NCBI RefSeq assembly: GCF_019430945.1
Contig: NZ_JAHYCB010000006.1
Location: 372,001 to 436,000, forward strand
Source: Neorhizobium populisoli
Lineage (GTDB): Bacteria; Pseudomonadota; Alphaproteobacteria; Rhizobiales; Rhizobiaceae
DNA: 64,000 nt
Direction of reading: 5' to 3'
Below, in pieces: positions 9,155 to 17,794 of the stretch. Each line of letters begins with the position of its first letter. The stretch's first letter is position 1. Below the pieces are notes generated by a model. It worked only from the letters and a program-made list of their open reading frames with translations. It did no database searches and had not been told where the DNA came from. A program made the position numbers and the translations under genes.

Positions 9155-9925
9155 ATGGACACCCTCACCCGCGAAGAGATCGAACGTTACCGCCGCCATA
9201 TCCTGCTGCCGGAAATCGGCGGCACGGGGCAGCAGAAGATGAAGAATGCCCGTGTGCTGGTGATCGGTGCCGGCGGGCTCGGAGCGCCGGTGCTCGAATA
9301 TCTGGCGGCGGCCGGCGTCGGCACGATCGGCATTGCTGACGACGACCAAGTTTCGCTCTCCAACCTGCAGCGGCAGGTGATCCACGATACCGGCACGATC
9401 GGCGAGATGAAGACGAAGAGCGCCCGCGAGGCGATCGCGCGGCTCAATCCGCATGTGCGCGTCGTCGATTTCGAGGAGCGTTTTTCACTCGACTGGGCTT
9501 CGCGCCATCTCAGCCGCTTCGATCTGCTGATCGACGGGTCGGACAATTTCGATACGCGTTATGCCGCCGCCGATGCCGCCGAGGTCGCCAAGATTCCACT
9601 GGTGACCGGGGCTGTCGGCCGGTTCGATGGTTCCGTGACGGTGCTCAAACCCTATGAGGCCGGTCCGAGCGGCGCGTTGAACCCGACCTATCGCGACCTC
9701 TTTCCGGAAAAGCCGCCGGAGGGCCTGATTCCGGCCTGCGCTGAGACAGGCGTGGTCGGCGCGCTGACGGGCGTGATCGGCACGCTGATGGCGATGGAGG
9801 CGATCAAGCTGATCACCGGCATCGGCGAACCGCTGATCGGCCGGCTGATGCTCTACGATTCGCTCTCCGCCCGGTTCGACACGATCAGATACAAGCGGCG
9901 CGCGGCCAAAGCAGCGGCGGAATAA
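9155..9925 (+). CDS. moeB: MoeB/ThiF-family adenylyltransferase, 256 aa
   Basis: E1-like enzyme that adenylates the C-terminal glycine of a small sulfur carrier such as MoaD (molybdopterin) or ThiS. The N-terminus ERYRRHILLPEIGGTGQQKM is characteristic, followed by the nucleotide-binding VLVIGAGGLGAPVLEYLAAAGVG and the IADDDQVSLSNLQRQ stretch. There is no C-terminal rhodanese domain, as in bacterial MoeB. One expected zinc ligand region is reduced: PACAETGVVG retains a single cysteine. The ATG at 9155 is chosen; upstream sequence in the same frame is repeat A1. MoeB and ThiF are hard to separate without context. Confidence 0.88.
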   Translation: MDTLTREEIERYRRHILLPEIGGTGQQKMKNARVLVIGAGGLGAPVLEYLAAAGVGTIGIADDDQVSLSNLQRQVIHDTGTIGEMKTKSAREAIARLNPHVRVVDFEERFSLDWASRHLSRFDLLIDGSDNFDTRYAAADAAEVAKIPLVTGAVGRFDGSVTVLKPYEAGPSGALNPTYRDLFPEKPPEGLIPACAETGVVGALTGVIGTLMAMEAIKLITGIGEPLIGRLMLYDSLSARFDTIRYKRRAAKAAAE

Positions 9926-9935
9926 CCGGGCATTC

Positions 9936-10409
9936 ATGATCGAGATCATTCGCATCGATGAGCGCTTCGGCCGGTGGGACGAGCTTCTGGCGCTGATCCT
10001 GTCCTCCTTCGCCTATATGGACGGGGTGATCGACCCGCCGTCTTCCGCGCATCGGCTGACCTTGATGTCGCTGGCGCAGAAAGCCCGCGACGAAGTTGCC
10101 TTCGCAGCCTTGGAAGAAGGCAAGCTGGCCGGTTGCGTGTTCTGCAAACCGGAGCCCGGTTTCCTTTATATCGGCAAACTCGCGATTTCACCGGCGTGGC
10201 AGGGCAAGGGCATCGGCCGCAAGCTGCTGTCGTTTGCTGAAGAGGTTGCTCGGGAAAAAGGGTTACCCGTGCTGAGGCTCGAAACCCGTATCGAGCTTAC
10301 CGCCAATCATGCGACCTTCGCCCGCTGGGGGTTCGAAAAGACGGCCGAAAATTCGCATGCCGGCTTTACCCGCATCACCTCGATCGAGATGCAGAAGCGG
10401 CTGTCCTGA
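9936..10409 (+). CDS. GNAT-family N-acetyltransferase, 157 aa
   Basis: Gcn5-related acetyltransferase fold: LYIGKLAISPAWQGKGIGRKLLSFAEEVA carries the acetyl-CoA-binding Q/RxxGxG/A motif, followed by the LRLETRIELTANHATFARWGFEK region typical of the last part of the domain. The substrate is unknown. It starts 10 bp after moeB on the same strand and so is likely co-transcribed with it. It ends exactly one base before the convergent dehydrogenase gene. Confidence 0.88.
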   Translation: MIEIIRIDERFGRWDELLALILSSFAYMDGVIDPPSSAHRLTLMSLAQKARDEVAFAALEEGKLAGCVFCKPEPGFLYIGKLAISPAWQGKGIGRKLLSFAEEVAREKGLPVLRLETRIELTANHATFARWGFEKTAENSHAGFTRITSIEMQKRLS

Positions 10410-11414
10410 TCAATTCCGTCCCGGCAGAACCCGGTTCGGCGGGCGGTGGCCGTCGAAGAAGGTGCGGATGTTGATGATCACCTTGTCGCCCATGTCGATG
10501 CGGCCCTCGATCGTCGCCGAGCCCATGTGCGGCAGAAGCGTCACGTGGCCTTCCTTGGCGAGTTTCACGAGCTTCGGATTCACGGCCGGTTCGTTCTGGT
10601 AGACGTCGAGACCGGCGCCGGCGATCTTGTGGTCGCGCAGCAGCTGGATCATCGCCGCCTCGTCGATGATATCGCCGCGGGCGGTGTTGACGATGATTGA
10701 GGTCGGCTGCATCAGCGCCAGCCGGCGGGCCGAGAGAAGATGGAAAGTCGCCGGCGTCGAGGGGCAGTTGACGGAGACGATGTCGACACGGGCGAGCATC
10801 TGATCGAGGCTGTCCCAATAGGTCGCCTCCAGCTCTTCTTCCGTCGCCGGATTGACGCGCTTGCGGTTGTGATAATGGATCGACAGGCCGAATGCCTTGG
10901 CGCGACGGGCGACCGCGGTGCCGATGCGGCCCATGCCGACGATGCCGATGCGCTTGCCCCAGATGCGGCGGCCGAGCATCCAGGTCGGGCTCCAGCCGTC
11001 CCATTCGCCCGGCTTGTCGGTGAGGATGCGCGAACCTTCGGCCACCCGGCGATTGACGGCCAGGATCAGCGCCACGGTCATGTCGGCGGTGTCTTCGGTC
11101 AGAACGTTCGGCGTATTGGTGACGGTGATGCCCTTCTTCGCGGCCGCATCGACATCGATATGGTCGAAACCATTCGAGAAGCTGGCAATCAGTTTCAGCT
11201 GCGGCCCCGCCTCGTTGATCATGGCCTCGTCGATCCGGTCGGTCACGGTCGGCACCAGCACGTCGGCCGTTCTGAAGGCGGCGATCAATTCCTCGCGCGA
11301 GCGGGGCGTGTCGTCGATATTGAGTTCGGTCTCGAACAGTTCGCGCATGCGGGTTTCCACCGCATCCGGCAGTTTGCGCGTCAGATAGACCCTGGGCTTC
11401 TTCTTTGCAGTCAT
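10410..11414 (-). CDS. D-isomer-specific 2-hydroxyacid dehydrogenase (glyoxylate/hydroxypyruvate reductase type), 334 aa
   Basis: NAD(P)H-dependent cytoplasmic oxidoreductase. The Rossmann motif is GIVGMGRIGTAVARRAKAFG. Catalytic residues are visible: Arg in NTARGDIIDE, Glu in DVYQNEPAVNP and His in LLPHMGSAT. The N-terminal VYLTRKLPDAVETRM and the length fit glyoxylate reductase/D-glycerate dehydrogenase (GyaR-like). The precise substrate cannot be fixed from sequence. It is a single gene, convergent with the moeB-GNAT unit. Confidence 0.88.
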   Translation of the reverse strand: MTAKKKPRVYLTRKLPDAVETRMRELFETELNIDDTPRSREELIAAFRTADVLVPTVTDRIDEAMINEAGPQLKLIASFSNGFDHIDVDAAAKKGITVTNTPNVLTEDTADMTVALILAVNRRVAEGSRILTDKPGEWDGWSPTWMLGRRIWGKRIGIVGMGRIGTAVARRAKAFGLSIHYHNRKRVNPATEEELEATYWDSLDQMLARVDIVSVNCPSTPATFHLLSARRLALMQPTSIIVNTARGDIIDEAAMIQLLRDHKIAGAGLDVYQNEPAVNPKLVKLAKEGHVTLLPHMGSATIEGRIDMGDKVIINIRTFFDGHRPPNRVLPGRN

Positions 11415-11572
11415 GAGCTTCGCCGTCTCAATACCTTTTTAGGAGGTCCTTAACCAAGTCGCGCGATATTCAGTTCATCCAGGGCGTTTTCTACCAGACC
11501 CGTCGGCGAAGACAAACAAAACCTCGCGAGGGTCCGCGTGGCGCACTTGATCCTTCAGCCGGAACCACACCC

Positions 11573-12115
11573 ATGCGTCGCTTCATCATTCGTTCTCTTC
11601 TTGCAGCGTCTTTCGCACTTGCCATCAGCTTGTCCGCCTCAATGCCGGCGATCGCGCAGGGCGCCGGCAAGGGCGCCAGCGGGCTGCCGCTGCCCCGCTT
11701 CGTCAGCCTGAAATCCCGCAAGGTCAATATCCGTATCGGCCCCAGCACCGATTATCCGGTTTCCTGGATGTATATGAAGGCCGGCACGCCGATGGAGATC
11801 ATCCAGGAATACGAGAACTGGCGCCGTGTCCGCGATTCCGACGGCACCGAGGGGTGGGTCAACCAGGCGCTGCTTTCCGGCGAGCGCACGGCGGTGGCCG
11901 CTCCCTGGATGCGTACCAAGGGCAAGGACATTTTCGTCAACTTGCGCCGCGACCCGCAGGGCACGGCAGCAGTCGTCGCCAAGCTCGAGCCTGGCGTCGT
12001 GATCCGCGTGACCGAGTGCAATGGCGACTGGTGCCGCGCTGATGCCGGCGGTGCCGAGGGCTGGGTTGCCCAGGGCGAGATCTGGGGTGCTTATCCCGGT
12101 GAGGCGTTCAAGTAA
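11573..12115 (+). CDS. Secreted protein with two bacterial SH3-like domains, 180 aa
   Basis: The N-terminal signal peptide is MRRFIIRSLLAASFALAISL with cleavage probably after SMPAIAQ. Two SH3b-like repeats follow: one at about residues 45-105 (VNIRIGPSTDYPVSWMY, WRRVRDSDGTEGWVNQ), the second at 115-175 (VNLRRDPQGTAAVVAKLEPG, WCRADAGGAEGWVAQ). Such periplasmic SH3 proteins usually bind peptidoglycan or peptide stems. It is divergent from the dehydrogenase and transcribed alone. Confidence 0.88.
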   Translation: MRRFIIRSLLAASFALAISLSASMPAIAQGAGKGASGLPLPRFVSLKSRKVNIRIGPSTDYPVSWMYMKAGTPMEIIQEYENWRRVRDSDGTEGWVNQALLSGERTAVAAPWMRTKGKDIFVNLRRDPQGTAAVVAKLEPGVVIRVTECNGDWCRADAGGAEGWVAQGEIWGAYPGEAFK

Positions 12116-12143
12116 GGCGGCCTGGCTTTCCACCTACTCCGCA

Positions 12144-12245
12144 GTCATGCTGGTCCTCGGGGTTAACCCGAGGATGTCCCGAGCATCTGTCCACGTCGAA
12201 TTTGTGGAAATGGCTTAGATCCTCGGCACAAGGCCGAGGATGACG
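12144..12245. repeat. Intergenic palindromic repeat (family B)
   Basis: Two hairpin arms lie between the SH3 gene and the convergent kinase: TCCTCGGGGTTAACCCGAGGA at 12153-12174 and ATCCTCGG...CCGAGGAT near 12219-12242. The shared core CCTCGG/CCGAGG and the GTCAT/ATGAC flanks suggest one mobile repeat unit of about 100 bp. It may double as a transcription terminator for both genes. Confidence 0.65.
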
Positions 12246-12289
12246 TCGAGAGAGTGGCGAGGCTCATATCGCCTCACCCTTCAAATGCC

Positions 12290-13282
12290 TCAGATGAGGC
12301 CTTCCTTCTTGGCGGCTTCCGACAGCGAGGCCATCGGGCGCGGGCCGATCTGCTGGATGCAGATGGCGGCGGCGAGGCAACCGAGCTTGCCGGACACTTC
12401 GAGCGACTTGCCCTGCGTATAGCCATAAAGGAAACCGGAGGCGAAGAGATCGCCGGCGCCGGTCGTGTCGACCAGTTCCTTGATCGGATAGGCGGCAATC
12501 TTCACACGCTCGTCGCCGCGAACGATGATCGCGCCTTCTTCGCTGAGCGTCACGGCGGCCAGTTTGCAATCCTTGGAGATCTTCGAAAGCGCCAGTTCGA
12601 AGTCTTCCGTCTCATAGAGGGAAAGAGCTTCCTGCTTGTTGGCGAAAACGATATCGACCGTGCCGGAGCGCATCAGGTCGAGGAATTCGTCGCGGTAACG
12701 GCCGACGCAGAACGGGTCGGAGAGCGTCATGGAGACTTCGCGGCCATGCTCATGGGCGATGCGGGCGGCTTCGCGGATGGCTTCCTTGGCGCGCGGCGGA
12801 TCCCAGAGATAACCTTCGAAATAGGTGACCTTGGCTTCGGCGACGACGTCCTCCTCGACATGTTCCGGGCCGAGATCGACGCAGGCGCCGAGATAGGTAT
12901 TCATCGAACGCTCGCCATCCGGAGTGACGAAGATCATCGAACGGGCGGTCGGCGGATTGTTGCCTTCCGGCTTGGTCTGGTAGTGAACGCCCTGGGCACG
13001 GATATCGTGCTGGAAAATGCCGCCGAGCTGGTCTTCCGCCACCTTGCCGAAATAGGCGGCCTTGGCGCCGAAGCCGGCAATGCCGGCCGCCGTATTGCCG
13101 GCCGAGCCACCGGATGCTTCGACGGCCGGACCCATCTTCGAATAGAGAAGTTCGGCGCGCTCGGCATCGATCAGGTTCATCGCACCCTTGATGATGGCGT
13201 TTTCACTGAGGAAGCTGTCATCGCAACGGGCAAGAATATCCACGATGGCATTACCGATCGTCAGCACGTCGAATTTGGGCAT
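12290..13282 (-). CDS. PfkB-family kinase, probable adenosine kinase, 330 aa
   Basis: Ribokinase-fold sugar/nucleoside kinase. The N-terminus FDVLTIGNAIVDILARCDD and the glycine pair SGGSAGNTAAGIAGFG are PfkB signature 1. The C-terminal ELVDTTGAGDLFASGFLYG is signature 2, with the catalytic Asp in GAGD. The overall pattern resembles the adenosine kinase-like group common in alphaproteobacteria, which would phosphorylate adenosine to AMP; fructokinase remains possible. The length of 330 is typical. It is convergent with the SH3 gene. Confidence 0.88.
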   Translation of the reverse strand: MPKFDVLTIGNAIVDILARCDDSFLSENAIIKGAMNLIDAERAELLYSKMGPAVEASGGSAGNTAAGIAGFGAKAAYFGKVAEDQLGGIFQHDIRAQGVHYQTKPEGNNPPTARSMIFVTPDGERSMNTYLGACVDLGPEHVEEDVVAEAKVTYFEGYLWDPPRAKEAIREAARIAHEHGREVSMTLSDPFCVGRYRDEFLDLMRSGTVDIVFANKQEALSLYETEDFELALSKISKDCKLAAVTLSEEGAIIVRGDERVKIAAYPIKELVDTTGAGDLFASGFLYGYTQGKSLEVSGKLGCLAAAICIQQIGPRPMASLSEAAKKEGLI

Positions 13283-13411
13283 TCGGTCATCATCCTTTGG
13301 GGAGCGTTTTCAAGTGAGCAACCGGTATTCCGGATTGAAACCGATTGGAAGCAAAAATAACCGAAACCCCACAAAACAAGGGCTTCCGTCAAGGGTTGCG
13401 AATGCCGTCAT

Positions 13412-13440
13412 TTGCCTGTCACGATCCAGGGTTATATACA
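13412..13440 (+). promoter_or_regulatory. Sigma-70-type promoter for the candidate sRNA
   Basis: TTGCCT (13412-13417), a 17-bp spacer, then TATACA (13435-13440). The predicted start is near 13446-13448. The spacing is optimal and there is no coding gene on this strand before the terminator at 13519-13544. Confidence 0.6.
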
Positions 13441-13445
13441 TCCTC

Positions 13446-13545
13446 GATCCGGTTGTGTTGCCGACCACGGATGAACTGGCGGCCGACCTCCGGATGTCCT
13501 GGACGAGACCAGGTGGGAAAGCGGGGATTTCGCCCCGCTTTTTTG
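13446..13545 (+). ncRNA. Candidate ~100-nt trans-encoded small RNA
   Basis: A well-spaced promoter is followed about 75 nt later by a strong intrinsic terminator, with no plausible ORF between. The predicted transcript contains a small hairpin CCTGG-ACGAGA-CCAGG (13498-13513) ahead of the terminator stem. It sits in the 431-bp gap between the kinase gene (minus strand) and the AEC permease gene (plus strand). It could be a member of one of the known rhizobial alpha-r sRNA families; I could not assign it to one by eye. The rest of the gap, 13546-13713, shows nothing further. Confidence 0.55.
13519..13544 (+). terminator. Rho-independent terminator of the candidate sRNA
   Basis: A perfect 8-bp stem AAGCGGGG / CCCCGCTT with a 6-nt loop, followed by TTTTTT. 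The orientation of the T-run fits the plus strand. Confidence 0.85.
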
Positions 13546-13713
13546 TTGCCGGCTTTTTGGCCCGCGCGACGTATTTTCAAAGCTCATATCCTGATAGGCC
13601 GAGCATCCTGGGATCGGGCCACCTCCCCTGCTGTAATCGCATTTGTATGGCAGTTTGACATGCGATAAGCGCATAAGGACCATTCCGCCTGCCTCCAGCG
13701 AAAGCCTGCCCTT

Positions 13714-14658
13714 TTGTCCTCCGTCTTCGTGAATGTCGTGCCCGTCTTCGTCCTGATCCTGATCGGCTGGGTGATGGCGAAAACCGGAATCCTCAAACAG
13801 GAGACCGGCGACGCGCTTGGCGAATTCGTCTTCAAAATCGCCGTGCCGATGCTGATCTTTCGCACGCTCGCGGATGCGCATTTCGAAGGTGTCTCGCCGT
13901 TCCGTCTTTGGGGAGCCTATTTCGCCGGCGTGGCGGTCACCTGGACCGTTGGTCATCTGGTCGCCACCCGCCTTTTCAAGCGCGATGCGAAAATGGGCGT
14001 CATTACCGGCATGTCAGGCTCCTTCGCCAACAACGTCTTCATCGGCCTGCCGCTGGTCGACCACATGGTCGGCAAGGACGGGCTGGTGGCGATTTCCATT
14101 CTACTCGCGATCCACCTGCCGTTGATGATGGTGATCGGCACGATCCTGATGGAAAGTGCGGCCGCCAAGGTGGATGGCGGCGAGAAGCGCGGTGTCGGCG
14201 CGGTCCTGAAACAGGTCGGCTCCAATCTCGCCCGCAACCCGCTGGTAATCGGCCTGCTGGCCGGCGTGATCTTCAATCTTTCCGGCATCACCATGACGCC
14301 GGCGATCGGCATCGTCGTCAACCAGCTCGCCGCTGCTGCAAGTCCGGTGGCGCTGATCTCGATCGGCATGGCGCTGACCCGCTACCCGATCCGGGGCGAT
14401 ATCGGCCTTTCGGCCACCTCTGCCGCTTTGAAACTGCTGCTCCTGCCGGCAATGGTCTTCACCATCACCCATCTGATGGGCCTGCCGCGCGACTGGTCGG
14501 CGGCGCTGGTGCTGACGTCCTCGGTGCCGACCGGCATCAATGCCTGGCTGATCGCCCAGCGCTTCCGGTCCGGCCACAGCCTTGCCGCTTCGGTGATCAG
14601 CATTACCACCGCCTTCGGCGTCTTCACGGTCAGCTTCTGGGCCTGGCTGCTGAGCTAG
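13714..14658 (+). CDS. AEC-family (auxin efflux carrier-like) permease, 314 aa
   Basis: About ten hydrophobic segments over the whole length: VNVVPVFVLILIGWVMAKTG at the N-terminus, a conserved SGSFANNVFIGLPL motif in the middle and SSVPTGINAWLIAQRF near the end, as in the AEC (PF03547) permeases. Bacterial members move dicarboxylates such as malonate or malate; the plant-hormone name should not be read as function. The start appears to be the TTG at 13714 with a weak ribosome site; the GTG at 13729 is an alternative. Confidence 0.86.
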   Translation: MSSVFVNVVPVFVLILIGWVMAKTGILKQETGDALGEFVFKIAVPMLIFRTLADAHFEGVSPFRLWGAYFAGVAVTWTVGHLVATRLFKRDAKMGVITGMSGSFANNVFIGLPLVDHMVGKDGLVAISILLAIHLPLMMVIGTILMESAAAKVDGGEKRGVGAVLKQVGSNLARNPLVIGLLAGVIFNLSGITMTPAIGIVVNQLAAAASPVALISIGMALTRYPIRGDIGLSATSAALKLLLLPAMVFTITHLMGLPRDWSAALVLTSSVPTGINAWLIAQRFRSGHSLAASVISITTAFGVFTVSFWAWLLS

Positions 14659-14683
14659 GCTCCTTTATCGACAGTACGAAAAG

Positions 14684-14713
14684 AAAATGCCCGGTCGAGG
14701 CCGGGCATTTTCT
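14684..14713. terminator. Bidirectional terminator between AEC permease and cycM
   Basis: An 11-bp perfect stem, AAAATGCCCGG / CCGGGCATTTT, with a 6-nt loop sits between two convergent genes. The A and T ends give a U-run on either strand. Confidence 0.85.
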
Positions 14714-14748
14714 GATGTTCGAATTTTACCTTGCCGTCCGTCAGGCGA

Positions 14749-15324
14749 TCAGTTGGTCGCCGGGGCCGGAGCAGCAGCCGGATCCGGAAGCGGCAGCGGG
14801 CTGTCGGACTGAAGGTGGATATAGGCGATCAGGTTGGCGCGCTCGGTATCGTTCTTGAGACCGGCAAAGCCCATCGCTGTACCCTTGACGTAAGCCTTCG
14901 GTGCCGTGAGGAACTGGTTGATATGCTCGAAATCCCAGACCTTCTTGCCGCCTTCGGAGAATTCCTTCATGCCGGCCGAATAGGCGAAGCCTTCATGCGA
15001 GGCGACCGGACGCGCGATGACGCCCCAGAGATCGGGGCCGACCTTGTTCGGTCCGCCCTTCTCGATGCTATGACAGCTCTGACACTTCTTGAAGACGGTT
15101 TCGCCGGCCTTGGCATCGGCCTTGGCAAGCAGCTGGGCGATCGGCACGACGACGGCAGCCGGAGCAGCTTCGCCGGCAGCCGGCTCTTCAGCCGCGACAA
15201 TGGTCATGCCCGGCTTTTCCGGAGTTTCCGAATGGAAAATGCCTTCCGAGGCAATCGATACCGACATCATGACGAAAACCGTCGCAAGCAGGGCGCCTGC
15301 CGCCATGTTTGTATAGGAATTCAT
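14749..15324 (-). CDS. cycM: Membrane-anchored cytochrome c (CycM/c552 type), 191 aa
   Basis: One uncleaved N-terminal hydrophobic anchor ([19 protein letters not shown]) and a Pro/Ala-rich linker precede a class I cytochrome c domain. The haem-binding motif is CQSCH at about residue 84 and the axial methionine is likely in [12 protein letters not shown]. Electrons probably pass from the bc1 complex to the aa3 oxidase at the periplasmic face. A second Pro/Ala tail follows the domain. The ATG at 15324 is taken as the start (AAGGAG 9 nt upstream); the TTG at 15330 is an in-frame alternative. It is divergent from kdsB. Confidence 0.93.
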   Translation of the reverse strand: MNSYTNMAAGALLATVFVMMSVSIASEGIFHSETPEKPGMTIVAAEEPAAGEAAPAAVVVPIAQLLAKADAKAGETVFKKCQSCHSIEKGGPNKVGPDLWGVIARPVASHEGFAYSAGMKEFSEGGKKVWDFEHINQFLTAPKAYVKGTAMGFAGLKNDTERANLIAYIHLQSDSPLPLPDPAAAPAPATN

Positions 15325-15497
15325 CCGCAACCGCTCCTTCGCATCCGCCCGTCACGTCCCGGCGCACTCTGTCGCGCAGGCAGACTCTCTTGAAATTGCG
15401 CGGAACCTATGTCTTTTGCATTGCTGTTGCAACACGATAATCGTTCCGCCCGTGAGACTTTTTGACACTGTTCAGGCCGGAATAGAAGGGTCCCCCC

Positions 15498-16256
15498 ATG
15501 AAGAATTCGGCTTTTGACAGGACACTGGTGCTGATCCCGGCCCGAATGGCCTCCACACGTCTGCCGGGAAAACCCCTGGCTGATATTGGCGGCCTGCCAA
15601 TGATCGTTCAGGTAGCAAAACGCGCTGAGGAAGCGGAGGTCGGGCGAATCATTGTCGCGGTCGATGATCAGGACGTCTATGACGCCGTGAAGGCCGCCGG
15701 TTATGACGTCATCATGACCCGCGTTGACCATCAGTCCGGTTCCGACCGCATTTACGAAGCGGTTCAGAAGGCCGATCCGGACGCCAGGATGGAATATATC
15801 GTCAACGTACAGGGCGACCTGCCGACGATCGAGCCTGAAGCGGTTCTTGCTTCGCTGCGCCCGCTGCAGGAAAACGCCTCGACCGATATCGGCACGCTGA
15901 CGGTTGAAATTACCGACGAGCACGAAAAAACCAATCCGAACGTAGTCAAGATCGTCGCTTCGCCGATCTCCGCCAGCCGGATGCGGGCACTGTATTTCAC
16001 CCGTACCACCGCACCTTACGGCAACGGGCCGCTTTACCACCATATCGGCCTTTATGCCTATCGCCGCGCGGCTCTGGAAAAATTCGTCTCGCTCGGTCCC
16101 TCGCCGCTGGAAAAACGCGAATCGCTCGAACAGCTCCGGGCGCTCGAAGCCGGCATGCGGATCGATGTCGAGATCGTTGACTCGGTGCCGCTGGGTGTCG
16201 ATACTCCCGCCGACCTCGAAAAGGCCCGCGCAATTCTCAATTCCCGCAGCAAATAG
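15498..16256 (+). CDS. kdsB: 3-deoxy-manno-octulosonate cytidylyltransferase (CMP-KDO synthetase), 252 aa
   Basis: Activates KDO with CTP for lipopolysaccharide inner-core synthesis in the cytoplasm. The N-terminal [23 protein letters not shown] is the nucleotide-binding signature and [15 protein letters not shown] carries the metal-binding Asp. SGSDRIYEA is also diagnostic. The length is normal. It starts close after a divergent promoter region and is followed by pheA 21 bp downstream, so the two are likely co-transcribed. Confidence 0.96.
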   Translation: MKNSAFDRTLVLIPARMASTRLPGKPLADIGGLPMIVQVAKRAEEAEVGRIIVAVDDQDVYDAVKAAGYDVIMTRVDHQSGSDRIYEAVQKADPDARMEYIVNVQGDLPTIEPEAVLASLRPLQENASTDIGTLTVEITDEHEKTNPNVVKIVASPISASRMRALYFTRTTAPYGNGPLYHHIGLYAYRRAALEKFVSLGPSPLEKRESLEQLRALEAGMRIDVEIVDSVPLGVDTPADLEKARAILNSRSK

Positions 16257-16277
16257 CGGATATCCCGGACACATCCC

Positions 16278-17141
16278 ATGAACGCATCCACCAATCGCAT
16301 CGCCTTCCAGGGCGACTTCGGCGCCAATTCCGACATGGCCTGCCGCGACATGTTTCCGACCATGGAGCCGCTGCCCTGCCCGACGTTCGAAGATGCGTTC
16401 CAGGCGCTGGAAAACGGCGATGCGGATCTGGCGATGATCCCGATCGAGAACACGATCGCCGGCCGCGTCGCGGATATCCATCATCTCCTGCCGGAATCGC
16501 GGCTGCATATCATCGGCGAATATTTCATGCCGATCCGCTTCCAGCTGATGGTTCTGCCGGGCGTCACCCATGAGGAAATCCGCACCGTCCACAGCCATAT
16601 CCATGCGCTCGGCCAATGCCGCAAGATCATCCGCTCCAACGGCTGGAAGGCCGTCGTGGCGGGTGATACGGCCGGCTCCGCCAAAATGGTGTCGGAAAAG
16701 GGCGACCGGACGATGGCCGCACTTGCGCCGCGGCTCGCCGCCGATCTCTACGGCCTCGAAATCCTTGCCGAAAACGTCGAGGACCGCGACGACAACGTTA
16801 CCCGTTTCGTGGTTCTGTCGCGCGACGAAAAATGGATTCAGCGCAACAGCGAGGAAGACGTCATCGTCACCACCTTCGTGTTCAACGTCCGCAACATTCC
16901 GGCAGCCCTCTACAAGGCGATGGGCGGTTTTGCCACCAACGGCATCAACATGACCAAGCTCGAAAGCTACCAGCTCGGCGGCAAGTTCGTGGCGACGCAG
17001 TTCTATGCGGATATCGAAGGCCATCCGGACGACGCGCCGGTGCGCCGGGCGCTGGAGGAATTGCGGTTCTTCTCGGAAAAGGTGCGGGTGCTCGGAACGT
17101 ATAAGGGCCATCCGATGCGCGGCGCGCTGCAGAAGAGCTGA
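16278..17141 (+). CDS. pheA: Prephenate dehydratase, 287 aa
   Basis: Converts prephenate to phenylpyruvate in phenylalanine biosynthesis. The catalytic domain (about residues 6-190) includes IAFQGDFGANSDMACR, PIENTIAGRV and the catalytic NVTRFVVLSRD (Thr-Arg-Phe). A C-terminal ACT regulatory domain starts at about 200 (TTFVFNVRNIPAALYKAMGG) and keeps the KLESYQ motif used in phenylalanine binding. No chorismate mutase domain is fused, as is usual in alphaproteobacteria. It is probably in one operon with kdsB. Confidence 0.96.
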   Translation: MNASTNRIAFQGDFGANSDMACRDMFPTMEPLPCPTFEDAFQALENGDADLAMIPIENTIAGRVADIHHLLPESRLHIIGEYFMPIRFQLMVLPGVTHEEIRTVHSHIHALGQCRKIIRSNGWKAVVAGDTAGSAKMVSEKGDRTMAALAPRLAADLYGLEILAENVEDRDDNVTRFVVLSRDEKWIQRNSEEDVIVTTFVFNVRNIPAALYKAMGGFATNGINMTKLESYQLGGKFVATQFYADIEGHPDDAPVRRALEELRFFSEKVRVLGTYKGHPMRGALQKS

Positions 17142-17213
17142 CGGCAGCGCTTCATCGCGCTCTTAAAATCGAACATGATACGCCCTTGGCGATCTCGGTT
17201 TCTTTGTTTCGGC

Positions 17214-17270
17214 CGGGACACGTCGAGTGCCTCTGATTGAAATTTTAATAATGACACGCGACGTGTCCCG
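17214..17270. other. Perfect 12-bp inverted repeat downstream of pheA
   Basis: CGGGACACGTCG (17214-17225) and its exact reverse complement CGACGTGTCCCG (17259-17270) flank a 33-bp AT-rich loop. It lies in the 446-bp unannotated part of the gap after pheA (17142-17587). It could be a long hairpin in an RNA or a protein-binding site; there is no T-run after it. Confidence 0.6.
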
Positions 17271-17449
17271 TTCGGTGTGTTTGTCCACGCAACTCCGGTC
17301 CTCTGCGGCGGCCCCCTTTGGTTATGGTTATAAGGGCCGGTATGTGTGCGACACACGCACGCCCCGCCGATCGAGCCGACGAGAGGGGAACCATTTTCTG
17401 CGCAACCCCCGGAAACCCGCCTGCATAAGGACGGTTTTCCGGATCACCG

Positions 17450-17494
17450 GTCCCGCCTCGCCGGTTATGCGGACCGGTGTAGCCGAAGCGGGAC
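17450..17494. other. Nested stem structure in the pheA-VOC gap
   Basis: GTCCCGC (17450-17456) pairs with GCGGGAC (17488-17494), enclosing CCGGT (17461-17465) paired with ACCGG (17473-17477). The geometry suggests a folded RNA on one strand, but no promoter was assigned and no coding frame in this stretch looks real. Confidence 0.35.
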
Positions 17495-17587
17495 GAGGAG
17501 ATTGTAAAGGGAGTGGGTTGGGCGGGGATGAGATGAAGCAAATTTAAAGACAGATTTTGCCTCAAGTAATTGTTTTGCCTAATCTCG

Positions 17588-17760
17588 CCCCCCTCTGCCC
17601 TGCCGGGCATCTCCCCCACAGGTGGGGAGATTGGCTGGGAGCACCGGCTTCCCCAAACAATCTTCGTCGTCCCGATCATAGCCGCCAATTGGATCGAGTG
17701 GTCGTGCCTCTAGCCAATCTCCCTCCTTGTGGGGGAGATGCCCGGCAGGGCAGAGGGGGG
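17588..17760. repeat. Large palindromic intergenic repeat (family C)
   Basis: A 173-bp element whose outer arms of about 50 bp (CCCCCCTCTGCCCTGCCGGG ... AGATTGGCT and the reverse complement) are nearly perfect inverted repeats; each arm contains its own small hairpin. It sits between pheA and the convergent VOC gene. A related element with a different interior occurs at 25150-25305. Confidence 0.85.
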
Positions 17761-17794
17761 TATCTCGCCCGCCGTGGCCAATCGCTTTTAGCGT

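Noticed and set aside
13714..14658. Plant-auxin transporter
   Set aside because: The family name comes from plants; bacterial AEC proteins carry organic acids, so the hormone role is not supported.
17142..17560. tmRNA or RNase P RNA in the gap after pheA
   Set aside because: No tag-coding frame ending in Ala-Ala, no tRNA-like acceptor and none of the RNase P core motifs could be seen.
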